64,000 bases of DNA from positions 11,385,634-11,449,633 of the forward strand of contig OZ038435.1 in NCBI GenBank assembly GCA_964036275.1. The letters run 5' to 3'. The translations under genes and the position numbers were made by a program. Source of the stretch: Litoditis marina. Lineage: Eukaryota; Nematoda; Chromadorea; Rhabditida; Rhabditidae. The notes below the pieces were generated by a model, which was not told the origin of the DNA, did no database searches, and saw nothing but the letters and a program-made list of their open reading frames with translations. Positions 36,064 through 48,246 of this stretch are shown piece by piece (position 1 is the stretch's first letter; every line of letters begins with the position of its first letter).

Positions 36064-39000
36064 CGCATCATTCCACGACGCCGAGATGAAATGCATCGCT
36101 GGCAACGGACACTTGGCCTCCGTCGCCAGCGCTCAAGCCGGATTCGTTATTGGAAGTAACTCTTTGAATTCACATTTTCTAACGTTAACAACTCTTAAAA
36201 CCTGAAATTCGATGGGGTCTAAGTCATCGGTTCAATGATTCGTCAGGTTAGCACGCAACACAGTTCGCATTATGCAGTGCATCGGCTACGTGCAGTTGCA
36301 GTGCGTCCATTGCAGCTAACTGCGAATGCAATCGAATTCGGTTTGGCAATTCTTTTCANNNNNNNNNNNNNNNNNNNNNNNNNNNNNNNNNNNNNNNNNN
36401 NNNNNNNNNNNNNNNNNNNNNNNNNNNNNNNNNNNNNNNNNNNNNNNNNNNNNNNNNNNNNNNNNNNNNNNNNNNNNNNNNNNNNNNNNNNNNNNNNNNN
36501 NNNNNNNNNNNNNNNNNNNNNNNNNNNNNNNNNNNNNNNNNNNNNNNNNNNNNNNNNNACACTGTAAAGATAAAACCGGCGTTCTACTACAGTAGCGACA
36601 CCGTACTACCACCGTGTTAGTGGTAGTGTTACTGCAGTATCGCTAGCCGTAAAACGGTAGTAGTACGGTGTCGCTACTGCAGTAAAACGCCAGTAAAGCT
36701 GTAGTTCAACCGTAGTAAAACAGCAGTACAATTATTCCGAATTATCGAATATAAAACACTTAAAAATTATTTATTTTATAAAATAAAATTTAATTATCCT
36801 TTTATGGCCCTTCTAGTATCTAGTCCCCACGTACTAAATACTGAGCTCGCATAACAGGTGAAAAGTACCTCAAACTTGGGTAATTGAACCAAAAACAGCC
36901 AGAAGCCTGCAGAGCAGTCTCCCAGACATCCGTATCTAGAATAGGTATCACATCTGGTATTAGATATCTAGTTCAGTTTTGAAGTTACTTGAGATATATA
37001 ACCGATTTACTGGTAGTAATCGTCATTCAACGTTACCACAAGTTTACTACTGAATCGCGGGACGTTTACGACCATATGACCACAGTTTAACTGTTACTAC
37101 CGTTCTACCACTGTCTTAACTGTCGGCTAGAAGTTCCTATGCGAGGGACCCTCTAATAACATGTACTTTCGGTTTCAATTTAGATTATTGGCTTTTGCAG
37201 ATGTTTCACGTTTGTCAGCACTCCCGCATCATTCCACGACGCCGAGATGAAATGCATCGCTGGTAACGGACACTTGGCCTCCGTCGCCAGCGCTCAAGCC
37301 GGATTCGTTATTGGAAGTAACTTTTTGAATTCACATTTTCTAACGTTAACAACTCTTAAAACCTGAAATTCGATGGGGTCTAAGTCATCGGTTCAATGAT
37401 TCGTCAGGTTAGCACGCAACACAGTTCGCATTATGCAGTGCATCGGCTACGTGCAGTTGCAGTTCCACAAGGAACCCGGTATTTCGTTAACCCTATCAGT
37501 TAACCTTAACCGGGTTTCTTGGTTAACCCGTTGGTTAACCCCTTTGTAACCCTATTTTACAATGTATTCTGGGAGAAATTTAGGGTTAACAAGTGGTTAA
37601 CAAAAGGGTTAACCAAGTAACCCGGTTAATGGTTAACTGCTAGAGTGAACAAAATATCGGGTTTAATAAAGAATTCGCCGGAAAATGACGAGATTTGCGT
37701 AAGATGTGAATTTTGAGAAACTACTCAAATAAACGCCACTTATATGGAGATGTCTTTGGTTCAAGCTACAGAGGTTGATTGAAGTATAGAGACAACGTGA
37801 AAAAACATGCAGTTGCAGCGTATTTGTTTCAATAGTCTCTAGCGACGTGGAATCAATTTTCGACAATGTTAACGCTGCATAGCTGCAACTGTAAGGACGC
37901 ATATTTAGGTCCACACGCTACGACTACACTCGTTAAATTTGTGGCATCATAATAGTGGTCACAAAAGTAATCGGTTCAAGAATGAGTTTCTGTCATCTGT
38001 CTCAATTCATGTTCGAATGAAACAAGTAAATGTTAAGCAAGTGCAATCTCCATATTCAATGGGGCTGACTACTGGATAGGAGGCAACAACACCGACAGCT
38101 GGTACGGCGGCTGGTACTGGACCGATGGCATTCAGTGGAACGACAAGAGCTATACGAATTGGGCTCCAGGTTGGTCAAATAATGATACTAATTGTGCTTC
38201 AGGTTCCCCTATGATACGTTCACTTACTTGTATAAAAAAAGTTGGCCCATTTCAGAATAAGCGACCTTATTCTATTAGTAATTGATTTTACATAAAATTG
38301 TGTGAGATAGCTTATGTATCTATGCAGTTATCTAGCAAAAAGCATGCGACTGTTTTGACAGGCAAACATTTAATTAACGAAGAAATCTTTTCGTTGCACT
38401 CTGATTATCAGTGGAAAACCACTTGAACGTATCACATTGAAAACATATGATTGCAGAACAACCTGCAGACTATACTCGAGTTGCCGTGCAGTCTCACAGT
38501 AGTCTGTGGATGTGAGTTGAAATTGCTACTTTGAAAACCAAATGAATATTCCAAGTCAATCGTTTGCAATTATTGTGTGAATTCTCCAGACATTATTCTC
38601 CTCATCGAACAGGTAACTAACTAAATGGAAGTGCGCATATAACCTTTCCTTACCTGGGTTAGACACAAAATAGCCATACAAGGAGAGTTTGTTGCCAGAC
38701 ATCATTACCAATTATGAAATGTACATTTTATCAACGACTATTACGTTGGAAACTGGATTTGGTAAACAAGTTCAAACTTTCGACGTTGTCGAGTTTGTTC
38801 GAGTTATTGAGAGTCGAATTGCCCTCATCGGAAGACCATGTAACTTTTAGAGCGGTCGACGCCGCTGCATTGAAACCATATGTGTGTGAAGTGTTTGTGA
38901 TGAACAAAGAACGTGAGTTACTCCATAAAAACATATTTCGAAACCTCCCCCCTCTTCACTATATTCTGTTGAAGCATTTGTTCATGAATGGAAGAACGAA

Positions 39001-42000
39001 ATTCATCGATACAGTATGAACTTTCTGCATATTTAAAGTGGCTAATTTGAACTTCAATGACAAGATAGTCTAAACCATATGTATTTCTCCATGTCCTGCA
39101 TGCTTCCTCATGTCTTTGAACCAGGAATTTTGTTTTGAAGTAGTGTTGGTTTTCAACACCACTGTTCGGTTTAATAACAAAAAAACAATGTAGTGGTAAA
39201 TTCGTGATTTGAAGCGTGCATCAATGGGTGGTCTTGCTTCGATGGCTCCAATTCATGCTACCAGGTGGGATCATAACTGCTTTGAAACATATTGGTATTT
39301 TTCAAGAAAAAATACAAAAATGTATTAACATGGCTAACATTATGATTAACATGACAACCAGTACAAACTAATGATCCTATGTTCATCTCACAAACCAGGA
39401 AATGTTACGAAACATTTTTCATATACAATGGTAATCAACTACTTTTTGGAAATTTTGTTTCGTAAAATGAAAATGTTTCAATCCAAAATGTTCTGACTGA
39501 GTTTCTGGAAACTGAACAGCCAATGTGATGCAAAGTATCTAGATTATAATTTTCATTTTTTGTTACTGCTTTTCGGCATTGTAAGACATGTTTGGTTTAA
39601 TGTTTAATAAACGTTCACCCCATCCTTAATATAACCTATTATATAAAATGAATGACCAGCAAATTGACGTCCAAGAAGCATGGGAAAATAGGGATGAAAT
39701 CGTCAGTCCCGAGTGGCAGGAAAAGTATTTTCGCTGCGGTTGGACAAGATTAGTCAACGTAGCAAAGTCGTGAAAGTGTTGAGCTCACCCTGATTGAGGA
39801 CCTAATCACAGTCTGGCCACATATTTGCCAACTTTCCGTGTTAAAGCATAGTGGGGGTGACCCAAATCTGGGTCAGGTAGTGTCCAGATAGTTCAGCTCA
39901 GAGCTGACCTTTTCAGAGGACTTTGCTACGGTGCTAGGTTCTCAATATAACAAACACTGTTCAGATATTCGATGCAGAGCCCTATTGGACTGCCGATAAA
40001 ACTTGTATAACTAATGGAGGACATTTAGCGTCGATTCACAGTGAAGAGGAAAACGATTTTGTCACAGGTACTTTGTGTACATTTGAATCAATATAACTTC
40101 TCTTACTCTAACCCAAGTTCCACTGACATCATTCCTATTCTCTATTCCACATTTCCCATGTGACAGTGTTTTCGAATATTCGACGCTCCCTTTTTGTAGT
40201 TCACATTGTTTCTACTGAGACTCATACAGTACACATTTGAGGTTAACTCCCAATCTAGTCCGATGAAAGGAGACTGGAGACCAATATGGTTTCTCGTAAA
40301 GCTGCTGTATCCTAATTTTGATATGATTGGACGCGTTGCGTGTCGCTCAGAATTAGCATGTGAAAGTCACGTGGACTGATCAAACTAATATACGAGTTAT
40401 TAAGTTTCTCTCTGATCTCAATACAGTTAAAAGCAGCCCAAAACCAAATCTCTGCTCAAGTTGTGTTCCGGTCTCCTTTTTAGGTTAAACTTGTCGCAAA
40501 CACTTTGAAACGTTTTTTGTGATACAAAATTAGCATCGAACGTCTTCAAATCAAAATAGAATTCCGTCTACAAAACGCCCTGTTCATATTATCAATTAAT
40601 TAGTTTTTCACAGTATTTAGAATAACTCGATTATTTTGGGAACAAACATGATTAAAACCTTCTAGAAATGTATGGTTTTCCAACTCTGGCCTGGATTGGA
40701 ATGTACAGACACGAAGGCACTTGGTACTGGAAGGATGACTCGGAGGTATAGTGTTTCGAGGCCAATTACACAAGCAACCGGGTTGCATGCAACCAAAATA
40801 TGCAACCGCGTTGCATGTGTAAAGATAAAGACAGTTCGGTTGCTTTCCAAATGCAACCGAATTGCTTTCGGTTGCTTTCCAAATGCAACCGAATTGCTTT
40901 CGGTTGCTTTCCAAATGCAACCGAATTGCTTTCGGTTGCTTTCCAAATGCAACCGAATTGCTTTCGGTTGCTTTCCAAATGCAACCGAATTGCTTTCGGT
41001 TGCTTTCCAAATGCAACCCAATTGCTTTCGGTTGCTTTCCAAATGCAACCCAATTGCTTTCGGTTGCTTTCCAAATGCAACCGAATTGCTTTCGGTTGCT
41101 TTCCAAATGCAACCGAATTCCTTTCGGTTGCTTTCCAAATGCAACCGAATTGCTTTCGGTTGCTTTCCAAATGCAACCAAAAGCAACCATATTGTATTAA
41201 AACAGGGGATTGTCCAGAAATTGAGTGTTTTGGTGTTATGTCATTCTGAATAGTTCAATGAAGTTTTGTATTTTTATAAAAAAAAGTCAACCAGAAGAGC
41301 TTATTGATCGGCTGGGTTCAATGAAATAAAACCCAATGTCGAACAGCGTGATTGAATATATGGAAATTCTGAATAGATTTAATGATTTTGATAAAGCACC
41401 TCTATTTTTGGCTTCAGATCAATTATACGAAGTGGATGACAGACCGTCCGTACAACCACGCTCAAACCAATTGTACCATCGTGAGTATAGAAATATCCAT
41501 AACCGGACTTGTATAGTTCCATATCAGAAGTGTACGGAAGGGCGGTGAAACAGTCGTAGTTTGGTCTGGGTTACAGATTTTACAAGTTTCGACCAAAGAA
41601 GAGGATCAGACTACAAACCCAGCTATTTTGGCCAGAATACATCGCGTCCGCTCGCTTCTAGAAGGGGCCAGACAATCATTGACCTGCCATTACACTAAAC
41701 TATCACACTACAACTTTTTTCGAGTAAACTAAATATGGGACACACAGACCTTTTCATCGTAGAAAGAGGCAGTTTTAAGAGGTTTTCCATTCATAATATG
41801 ACCAAAAATGATTAAAACTCTAGCATGAATCAATGCGCGATTCAACACTTGACTTTACAATGTGGAAATTCACGTGTTAAGTTGCGAATAAATGTATTAT
41901 ATTCTATAATGAAAAAAAGATGAAATATGAAGTATGAGATGTATAACGTTGTTTCTTTCAATACTATGGAGTTTTCTATTGCGCGGTGTTTACAGTTTAT

Positions 42001-42229
42001 CCCGCTGTTTTTCGGTCAAGTCTCGTGTATTATGACGTACACGAGAGCAAACTACAGTGACAGCTCGGTCACACCCTATATTCCAACTGCACATGGTTGA
42101 ATACGACTTTATTTGTTCCAGGCACATTCCAATGACGATAGTTTGGATGTCTATCATCGCAAGAAATGGGATAACCAATATCTTTGCAACAGCAAACTTT
42201 CATTTGTGTGCAAAAAAAACAGCAACTAA
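35748..42229 (+). CDS. Secreted two-domain C-type lectin-like protein (plus-strand partner)
   Basis: Exons: 35748-35830 (signal peptide MWYWLILLPVVWGA), 36040-36155 (CFTFVSTPASFHDAEMKC, GNGHLASV), 38038-38202 (DYWIGGNN, WYWTDGIQW, NWAPGWSNNDTNCAS), 38457-38511 (TRVAVQSHSSLW), 38851-38912 (ALKPYVCE), 39215-39264 (CINGWSCFDGSNSCYQ), 39965-40067 (CITNGGHLASIHSEEEN), 40666-40745 (LAWIGMYRHEGTWYW), 41418-41480 (NYTKWMTDRP, NCTI), 42122-42229 (CNSKLSFVCK, TAA). They join in one frame, 885 nt, 294 aa. The first CTLD lacks the usual cysteine before LKPYVCE (VDAAALKPYVCE). No EPN or QPD motif is present. Exon 2 has a second near-identical copy at 37201-37316 beyond the assembly gap; either could be used. 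Same exon phases and mostly the same exon lengths as the minus-strand gene. Confidence 0.86.
36359..36558. other. Assembly gap
   Basis: 200 consecutive N. It lies inside the duplicated exon-2 region of the plus-strand lectin, so the true local structure is unknown. Confidence 1.
36559..37125. mobile_element. Inverted-repeat element next to the gap
   Basis: GCGTTCTACTACAGTAGCGAC and GTCGCTACTGCAGTAAAACGC form a palindrome at 36577-36693. GTAGTAA/TTACTAC words continue to a right end near CTACCACTGTCTTAACTG (about 37123). The left end is lost in the gap. Confidence 0.6.
37201..37316 (+). CDS. Second copy of lectin exon 2
   Basis: Within a 310-bp duplicate (37150-37460) of 36000-36310. The coding part differs from 36040-36155 by one synonymous change (GGC to GGT), and both splice sites are intact. 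It may be a true exon duplication, a mutually exclusive exon, or uncollapsed allelic sequence joined across the gap. If both copies were included, the frame would break (116 nt). Confidence 0.7.
37465..37672. repeat. GGTTAACC-rich element, family H copy 2
   Basis: Starts TTCCACAAGGAACCCGGTATT, with repeated GGTTAACC words that fold back, to about AACAAAATATCGGG. Lies in the intron between lectin exons 2 and 3. Confidence 0.78.
40761..41240. mobile_element. GGTTGC/GCAACC element, family G copy 2, with expanded array
   Basis: Begins GCCAATTACACAAGCAACC and GGTTGCATGCAACC, as in the copy at 19862, but the interior is an expanded 32-bp array (40838-41180). It lies in the lectin intron 40746-41417. 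Long reading frames in all phases here are a by-product of the array. Confidence 0.85.
40838..41180. repeat. 32-bp hairpin minisatellite, about 10 copies
   Basis: Unit GAATTGCTTTCGGTTGC followed by TTTCCAAATGCAACC. In each unit CGGTTGC pairs with GCAACCG around a 9-nt loop, so every repeat can form its own hairpin. Copies differ at only a few sites (CCGAATTG/CCCAATTG). Confidence 0.95.
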
Positions 42230-43496
42230 TTTTGATTTTTTCCGTTTGTTCGTACTTCAACACTTCTTTGTTCGATATAAATCACTCAAACCGCGCAGCT
42301 TTTTCTCAGTTGGTGTTTGAAATGGAGGAGGTATAAGATATCTTTGAATGGGTACTCAAACATATTTCGTTTCGCTCGGTTGAATAAAGATTTTTTTCTC
42401 TTACTGAGACTTGTTGGTATTGTTTCACGATTTTCGGATAACTTGATTTAGCAACCGTGAAAATTGCAGTAAAATTTTCTATTAAAAGACAAAACTCGCT
42501 AAAGCCAATTACAATTTTTTGAGAAGTTGAATCATGGTGAAAAAAAGCCTGCAAACGTTCAGTGGAATCGGTGGTCACTACTATAAGTTCTGCAACTAGT
42601 TTTTTTATTGAGCGGTGGTAAAAATTATCAAAAAGGGTCGCAAGTTTGGTCACTTTCTGTAGCGTGTGCGCCATATTGTCGATTGAACCTATCTAGATGG
42701 ATCGGAGTCTAACTGAACTCGGTGATTCGGTTCATAATAAATGATTGGGAGTTTCCCACAGCTCGAACCGACCTTATATCAATAGAACATTGAATAGTAA
42801 ACTCTCTGACCTTCAATTCTTTATTACTTATCAATATCATACGGGTAATGTGCAACAGGCGAGAAGCCTTACATATAACATTTTCACAAAGGAAGCCAGG
42901 CCAGAAAATTGGCCAAACATGCCTTAATTTCTACGTCTCTGCTCTCCGTTATCTTTGAAGATAACGAGATAAGAAAGTGTAAAATACAGTGTTCTAATAA
43001 ACTCTTTTCCGATAAAAAAATAATAGAAGTTTCACAAAAGTTTGAGAGATTTACCTAGAGCCTTTTCAGCATCACAATGATTTTAATTCGCAATCAGTTC
43101 ATTTTAGTTCATCAGCACATTAGTTTTGTTTTGCATAAATTTGTTGCGAAATGTCTTGAAAAGTTTCTGCATACTCACGTCTGTCATAATGAGGAAATTT
43201 GAAGGAAATATTTCCAAAAAACCATCATTCGCAATTCAGTGATTCAAACCGAGACAGGATCTACATAAATACTTTCATTACTATTTTGTACATGCCAACA
43301 AAAGCGACTGGAAAATAAGTGTAGTTGAGGAATATGTAATTAAAACTCTATCGCGAAATCCTTAACATAACATATACGCACGGTAAACAACAAGCAGTTT
43401 TGGAATAATCAACTATTCTGGTATATACACCCTATATGTACAAGTGGAAGCAAATTTACCACGAACAATAGTCACTTTGGAACAGAAATTCTTTTT
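42230..43496. other. Intergenic region, lectin 3' end to dehydratase 3' end
   Basis: Convergent genes. AATAAA at 42383-42388 is a possible lectin poly(A) signal about 155 nt past the stop. Otherwise AT-rich, with no supported coding segment. Confidence 0.55.
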
Positions 43497-44968
43497 TTAA
43501 TTTGTGTGTTCATTATCGATTTCTTTGAGAATCGGCTCAATCTGGGCAATTAGGTCGGATGACGTCATAGCTCTTCCCTCCCCCTCGAAGGCCCGTCTGG
43601 CTGCCCATCGCACCAGCTGGCTCGATGCCAGACTGGCCTCAGTCTTGGCCACAGCCCAGTCGCCGTCCTTCCTGGGATAAACGCGAATTTATATGTGCAG
43701 TTATTAGGCTTAATTGTAGTTTGATCCCGGTGCCATGTGTTACGAATTTCTACCGAAAAACTACGATATCGAACTATGAACGCAGCGGGGTAGGGCAACA
43801 CACAATGTACATGCTTGTTTTGGCCGGAGCTGATCCCATATAAACGTCAGAACAATTACGTCTAACCAGCATGATTGAACTTGAACTTTACACTTCGAAC
43901 TCGATTGAATACCTTGAGCTAAACCCTAATATGAGCCACAAAACTGAAAGAGCATACAGTTCGATGAGAAGACGTCTGTGTCTATATGACCTACTCACTC
44001 TCTCACAAGAAATTAACGAAACGCCTAGCAACTATCGCGAAATTTATTTCATTCGATGTTTGCACAATTTTCATTTCGGCATAGTGATCCTCATTTAACG
44101 TTACTCTGGTCGAATCAAACTATTTCATTGTTACTAGTATAACTGTAGACCCACAAGAGATAACCAAGCCATTATAACCAACCTTGAGGCCCAGAGGAGA
44201 AACAGTCCGAGTGTGCCGCATACCGTATCCCCCTGCCCACCACAACGGCGCAGCGAACCTGGCTCATCGCCAATATTATCTGAAAAGACCTCTTACAAAT
44301 TCGAGCACATTGACCGAGTACTATTGTAGCAGTCTCGATGAGAGAGTGTGCAGATACGAGAGAAGCAGGGAGAGAGAGAAAACTCTCACTGACCTCCATG
44401 CTCTCTCGCTTTTGTAGTTTCCATGCTTCTGATACGGAAAAAATGGAAAAGACGCGAAGAGCAAAACGTTGTTTGTAAGTTGGCAAACAAGGTGAACTGC
44501 CATAGTCTCACATGTGAACTTCTGGTTACTACACTTTACTCGTATTGAATCAGGTGTGTAACTAACATGTTCCGTTCGGATTGCAGATGACGTCATTGGA
44601 TCCCTTGAGGAAGATGGAGGTCCCGATGGCCTGACTACATTCGGCTACCACCAGACAGAGGGCGGAGAAATCCTGGAAAGCATTTATTCTACTTCCTATA
44701 CTCCGTCAACTTGTTTTTAATATTCATATCAACCACCATTATAGTTCCTTCGCCCCATTAACTTCCGGAAAACTTTTGAAACTATGTGACTAACTAGCAT
44801 AAGCTGTTGGGAAACAAGTATACGAATGAAAAACGAACATGTTCTACACTACAGTATCCTACAGACCTAAGACAGCTCAATATCTCTCTCTCTCCTCTTC
44901 CTATTCATTTTTTACTTGCTCTCACTCTGTCTCTCTCACTGATTGATTGATTTTGATTGATTTATTTA

Positions 44969-45031
<63 letters not shown>

Positions 45032-48000
45032 AACCTCTATCTGGAGTACGTCTTTCCTGCCGAGCGCCGCCTCGCAGAGACGAGAGAATTCCACCTTATT
45101 CGGCGTCAGAACGACATTCGAAATGGAGGAACACGTGGACAGAAGGTCGTTCACGAACCAAAGCGCGTCCTGAATTAGTTTCTGGTGAAGACATGAACAT
45201 TTATCATGAAAAACTCCACAATCATCGTTTGGAAAACGGCTAGATCGCGCACTCTCTTTAATAACCAATGATTATTCTATTACCACTAGAACCCGGACAT
45301 AATTTGCAGTTCACGTCAGAGTTGATAGGTAGAAGTGAAAACGGAAACTTTGAGGTTTATCACAAAGTTGCAGACAAGACTTATGATCATCGGAATGAAC
45401 TTTCAATTGACAAGTGAGCTATTGGCAAATGTAGATTCCCTGCTTCTGGTATGAACATATCTGGATGATAGCTCCATTTATGTTATCTTTGTTTATTCTG
45501 GCGGCTAGTTCGAGCCCCTCCCTGATCCTGAGGCAACCAGTTAATCTGTCCTTTTAATAGACACCCCCCCCCCCCGCTGATCGCAACTACGACAGTCGCC
45601 ATGTCCTTCTCTTCGGCTTGGAGTATCACCAAAGCTTATTGTTATTTTCATTGTTATTAACATGATTATTATTACCACTATATAAAACTGACTGACCGCA
45701 TCTACCACAGTCGGTATGTCCTTTTGTTTGGCGTAGAGTAGAACCTGCTCGACGAGATCCTTTCTAGCCGGCATCCTGCCCAGACCCGGACCCAGCACTA
45801 TCGCGTCACAACGGCCGAGGTTCTGAATGAAACAATTATGGATGCATCTATTTCCAACGCACAATAGGAAACAGCGTTAAGAGAACGTATGGAGTAGGTT
45901 TCCGTATCATCAGATAACTAATCTCGTGGAAACAAGCTTGCCGTTTGACACTTGTTCTCAAAATCATCCAAGTTAAGGTCATCGAAAACCGCAGTTTCTA
46001 GAGAGACACTCTCGAAAGGAAGAATCCATACGTTTTGCATCTACCCCCGATGCAACCAGTTTGACTACAATATTCCCTGTCCTGAGGCTCTTCAGTGAGA
46101 AAGGAATGATCACCTTCATTGTTGTTCTGCTATATTCGTTCTCCGCTTTATTCTCTATTTTACTATGTTTTCACCACTCACTTTCCCGTTTTTCACGCTT
46201 TTACATGCGTAATAAATCAATCAAAAACATCAAATGCAACATACATCTATGACCGCTATAAGGTTAACGAAACACAAAAACAGTTGAAAAACCATATTAT
46301 ATCGGAGAGCAACCGATTAAACAGGAACTCACATCTATGACCGTCTGCGTCTCTATCCTTGGATGGACAATCAGATCTGGCGAGTATCCTTTGATGACAG
46401 CCGCCGCCTCGGGGACACAGAACACGTGCACCAGATCGGCTCCCTGGCGAATTCTTCATTTAACCGCGTTTTTTGTTAACCGCACTAGTTAACCGTTAAC
46501 CAAAAAAATGGTTAACACTTTTATTAACCACTTAGTAACCGCGAATTTCGCCCAAAAGAGGTTAGGAAAAAGGGTTACCAAAGGGTTAATAGAAAAATGG
46601 TTAAATGGTTAACTGTAAAAATTGGTTTAATTGTTAACGGTTAACTGTAAGGGTTAACCAAATTCGCGGTTCCTTGTGGAATTTGCCCAGCTCCCTTCAA
46701 ATAACTTACAGATCGACTTCTCACTTTTCACTCAGCTCAGCCGGTTATTATACTGCACTTGTCTGGAGCCAGAACAATTGAAAAAAAACTGGCTTCATCT
46801 ATGGTGAACGTTGGGAAAAACGAAAAAAGTTACAGTGAAACCTCAATGGTGTCATGGTTTATGCTATTTTCATTGCTCTTCGTATCTCGATTCGTAGTCG
46901 TCCTTCTAACTTAAAAACAAAAATTTGGCGTTATAGGTATGATTAAAGAAGGACGATCATGTGGTTCAATCGCAACGCTTCAGTCCTTTAAACCGCAATA
47001 TATTTTTCAATTGCAGTTTAAAGGACCGATGTCACGGGATTGGTCCACATAATCGTCCTTCTTTAAACCGCATCCGAATGATTTGCCCGACCTTCACACA
47101 CACACGATACATGTATAGATAGAACCATGAACAAAATCCCGTCCCGTACCAGTTTTAGTGCGGAGATAGCCGCGAAATAGGGTGCCCCCGTGTACTCTTC
47201 CGATCCTCCTATTATTGCCAGCCGGCCACACGTACCCTGAAACACCGAGAAATTGTAGGCCCGAAACATTACAGGCAACAGAAGCAAACTGTAACAGCGG
47301 TGGATAAATATGAAATATTGTCATAGTTGCGAATTTTATAGTTATAGAAGGACGATTATGTGGACCAATCCCAACGCTTCGATCCTTTAAACTGCAATAC
47401 ATTTTTCAATTGCAGTTTAAAAGACCGATGTCTCGGGATTGGTCCACATAATCGTTCTGCTTCACCCACTTGGAAACCGCGAATTTTACCCAAAAGAACT
47501 TAGCAAAACGGATTACCAGAGTTAATAATAAATTATAAAATGGTTAACTGCAACCCGGTTAACGGTATTGTACCGTTCTAGGGTTGTTAATCGATTATGA
47601 AAAACCGATTATTTCGATTTTCGAGCCATTTTGAAGTTTCGATTCGATTCGATTTTGCGCAGTTCGAAACAACCGATTATTTCGATTTTCGACTTTCGTT
47701 ATTTAATGGAAATCTCACTCCAAGGGCTAGATAAATTATGTGGATGCGCTATACTCATATCAGAACAATCGTATGATGCTTTCTAATCGAAATCTGACCA
47801 TTTTTCCAGACTAGACTCGAAACTCGAAAATAATCGAAATTTCGATTCTGAAAAATTTCGACTTTTTCGATTTTGAACAAATTTGGTCCAATCTCTGTTT
47901 TTCGAGTCGATTTTGGCGAAATTCCGATTATTTCGATCTCAAGATCGAAAATCGACTTTAATCGATTTTCGATCTTAACAACCCTATAACCGTTCGGAGT

Positions 48001-48234
48001 AGATTACAAGAGAGCTTAGCAAAGTTTACAATAGGTGCAAATCTCCTATCAAAAAGCCAGCTCTCGTATAGGCTTGGTGACACCCTGAAATGACCAGCTT
48101 TCATCATCTGTCATCTTAATTTTCCGTCATCTTTGATGAATGAGTTAAACTGACAAACATAATCTATTACTATATCGACCCACCTTTCTCATTTTACTGC
48201 TCAACACAGGCAGCAGTTTACGAATATGTGACAT
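43497..48234 (-). CDS. naxd: ADP/ATP-dependent (S)-NAD(P)H-hydrate dehydratase
   Basis: Metabolite-repair enzyme of the ribokinase-like YjeF C-terminal family. It dehydrates damaged NADHX/NADPHX back to NAD(P)H using a nucleotide triphosphate or diphosphate. Exons in order: 48234-48184, 47236-47150, 46443-46333, 45822-45697, 45169-45035, 44672-44567, 44279-44183, 43671-43497; one frame, 888 nt, 295 aa, close to the family length. Motifs: [67 protein letters not shown], and the nucleotide-site loop [16 protein letters not shown]. The family's segment between TVID and LGRCDAI is about 8-14 residues shorter here, so a small exon in 45823-46332 may be missing. A 3' splice-like TTTTGGCAG lies one base before the ATG, so the message may be trans-spliced. 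It lies 853 bp downstream of the kinase gene on the same strand. Confidence 0.95.
44325..44420. repeat. Short repeat family J copy 2
   Basis: Inverted relative to copies 1 and 3: CTCGATGAGAGAGTGTGCAG at the left and GAGAGCATGG-type sequence on the complement at the right. Lies in a dehydratase intron. Confidence 0.65.
44969..45029. repeat. (CT)n microsatellite
   Basis: About 30 uninterrupted CT units just downstream of the donor of dehydratase exon 45169-45035 (GAG|GTTGGGAG then GA repeats on the coding strand). Confidence 0.97.
46448..46688. repeat. GGTTAACC-rich element, family H copy 3
   Basis: GGTTAACC words in both orientations, ending CGGTTCCTTGTGGAATTTGC, the inverse of the start of the other copies. 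Its left end lies within about 5 bp of the exon acceptor at 46443-46445. Confidence 0.8.
46943..47066. repeat. Short hairpin element, family B copy 4
   Basis: TAAAGAAGGACGATCATGTGG at the left is matched by CCACATAATCGTCCTTCTTTA at the right, near-perfect inverted ends. Confidence 0.92.
47346..47463. repeat. Short hairpin element, family B copy 5
   Basis: GAAGGACGATTATGTGGACC and GGTCCACATAATCGTTCTGC ends, with CTGCAATACATTTTTCAATTGCAG at the centre. Only about 280 bp from copy 4 and followed by a diverged family H fragment (47464-47578). Confidence 0.92.
47579..47986. mobile_element. Element with TAGGGTTGTTAA ends, family I copy 2
   Basis: TAGGGTTGTTAATCGATT at the left and AATCGATTTTCGATCTTAACAACCCTA at the right (ends within 12 bp inverted). 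The interior is made of CGATTATTTCGATTTTCGA words. Same ends as 28906-29249 but a different simple-repeat filling. Confidence 0.85.
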
Positions 48235-48246
48235 TCTGCCAAAACT
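48235..48246 (-). promoter_or_regulatory. Possible trans-splice acceptor of the dehydratase mRNA
   Basis: TTTTGGCAG|A precedes the ATG on the minus strand. No upstream coding exon is needed, because the methionine starts the conserved N-terminal segment; a spliced-leader site is inferred. Confidence 0.45.

Noticed and set aside
36235..36612. Frames spanning the assembly gap
   Set aside because: Mostly undefined residues; no protein can be inferred.
40838..41180. CRISPR-like array
   Set aside because: The repeats are contiguous with no unique spacers, and the genome is eukaryotic.
40600..41253. Several overlapping 110-196 codon frames on both strands
   Set aside because: They are produced by the 32-bp minisatellite, open in many phases; the unit length and hairpin structure explain them.
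45880..46080. Possible extra dehydratase exon on the minus strand (frame with [16 protein letters not shown])
   Set aside because: Looks weakly coding, but it has no acceptor/donor pair that keeps the frame between the exons at 46443-46333 and 45822-45697.
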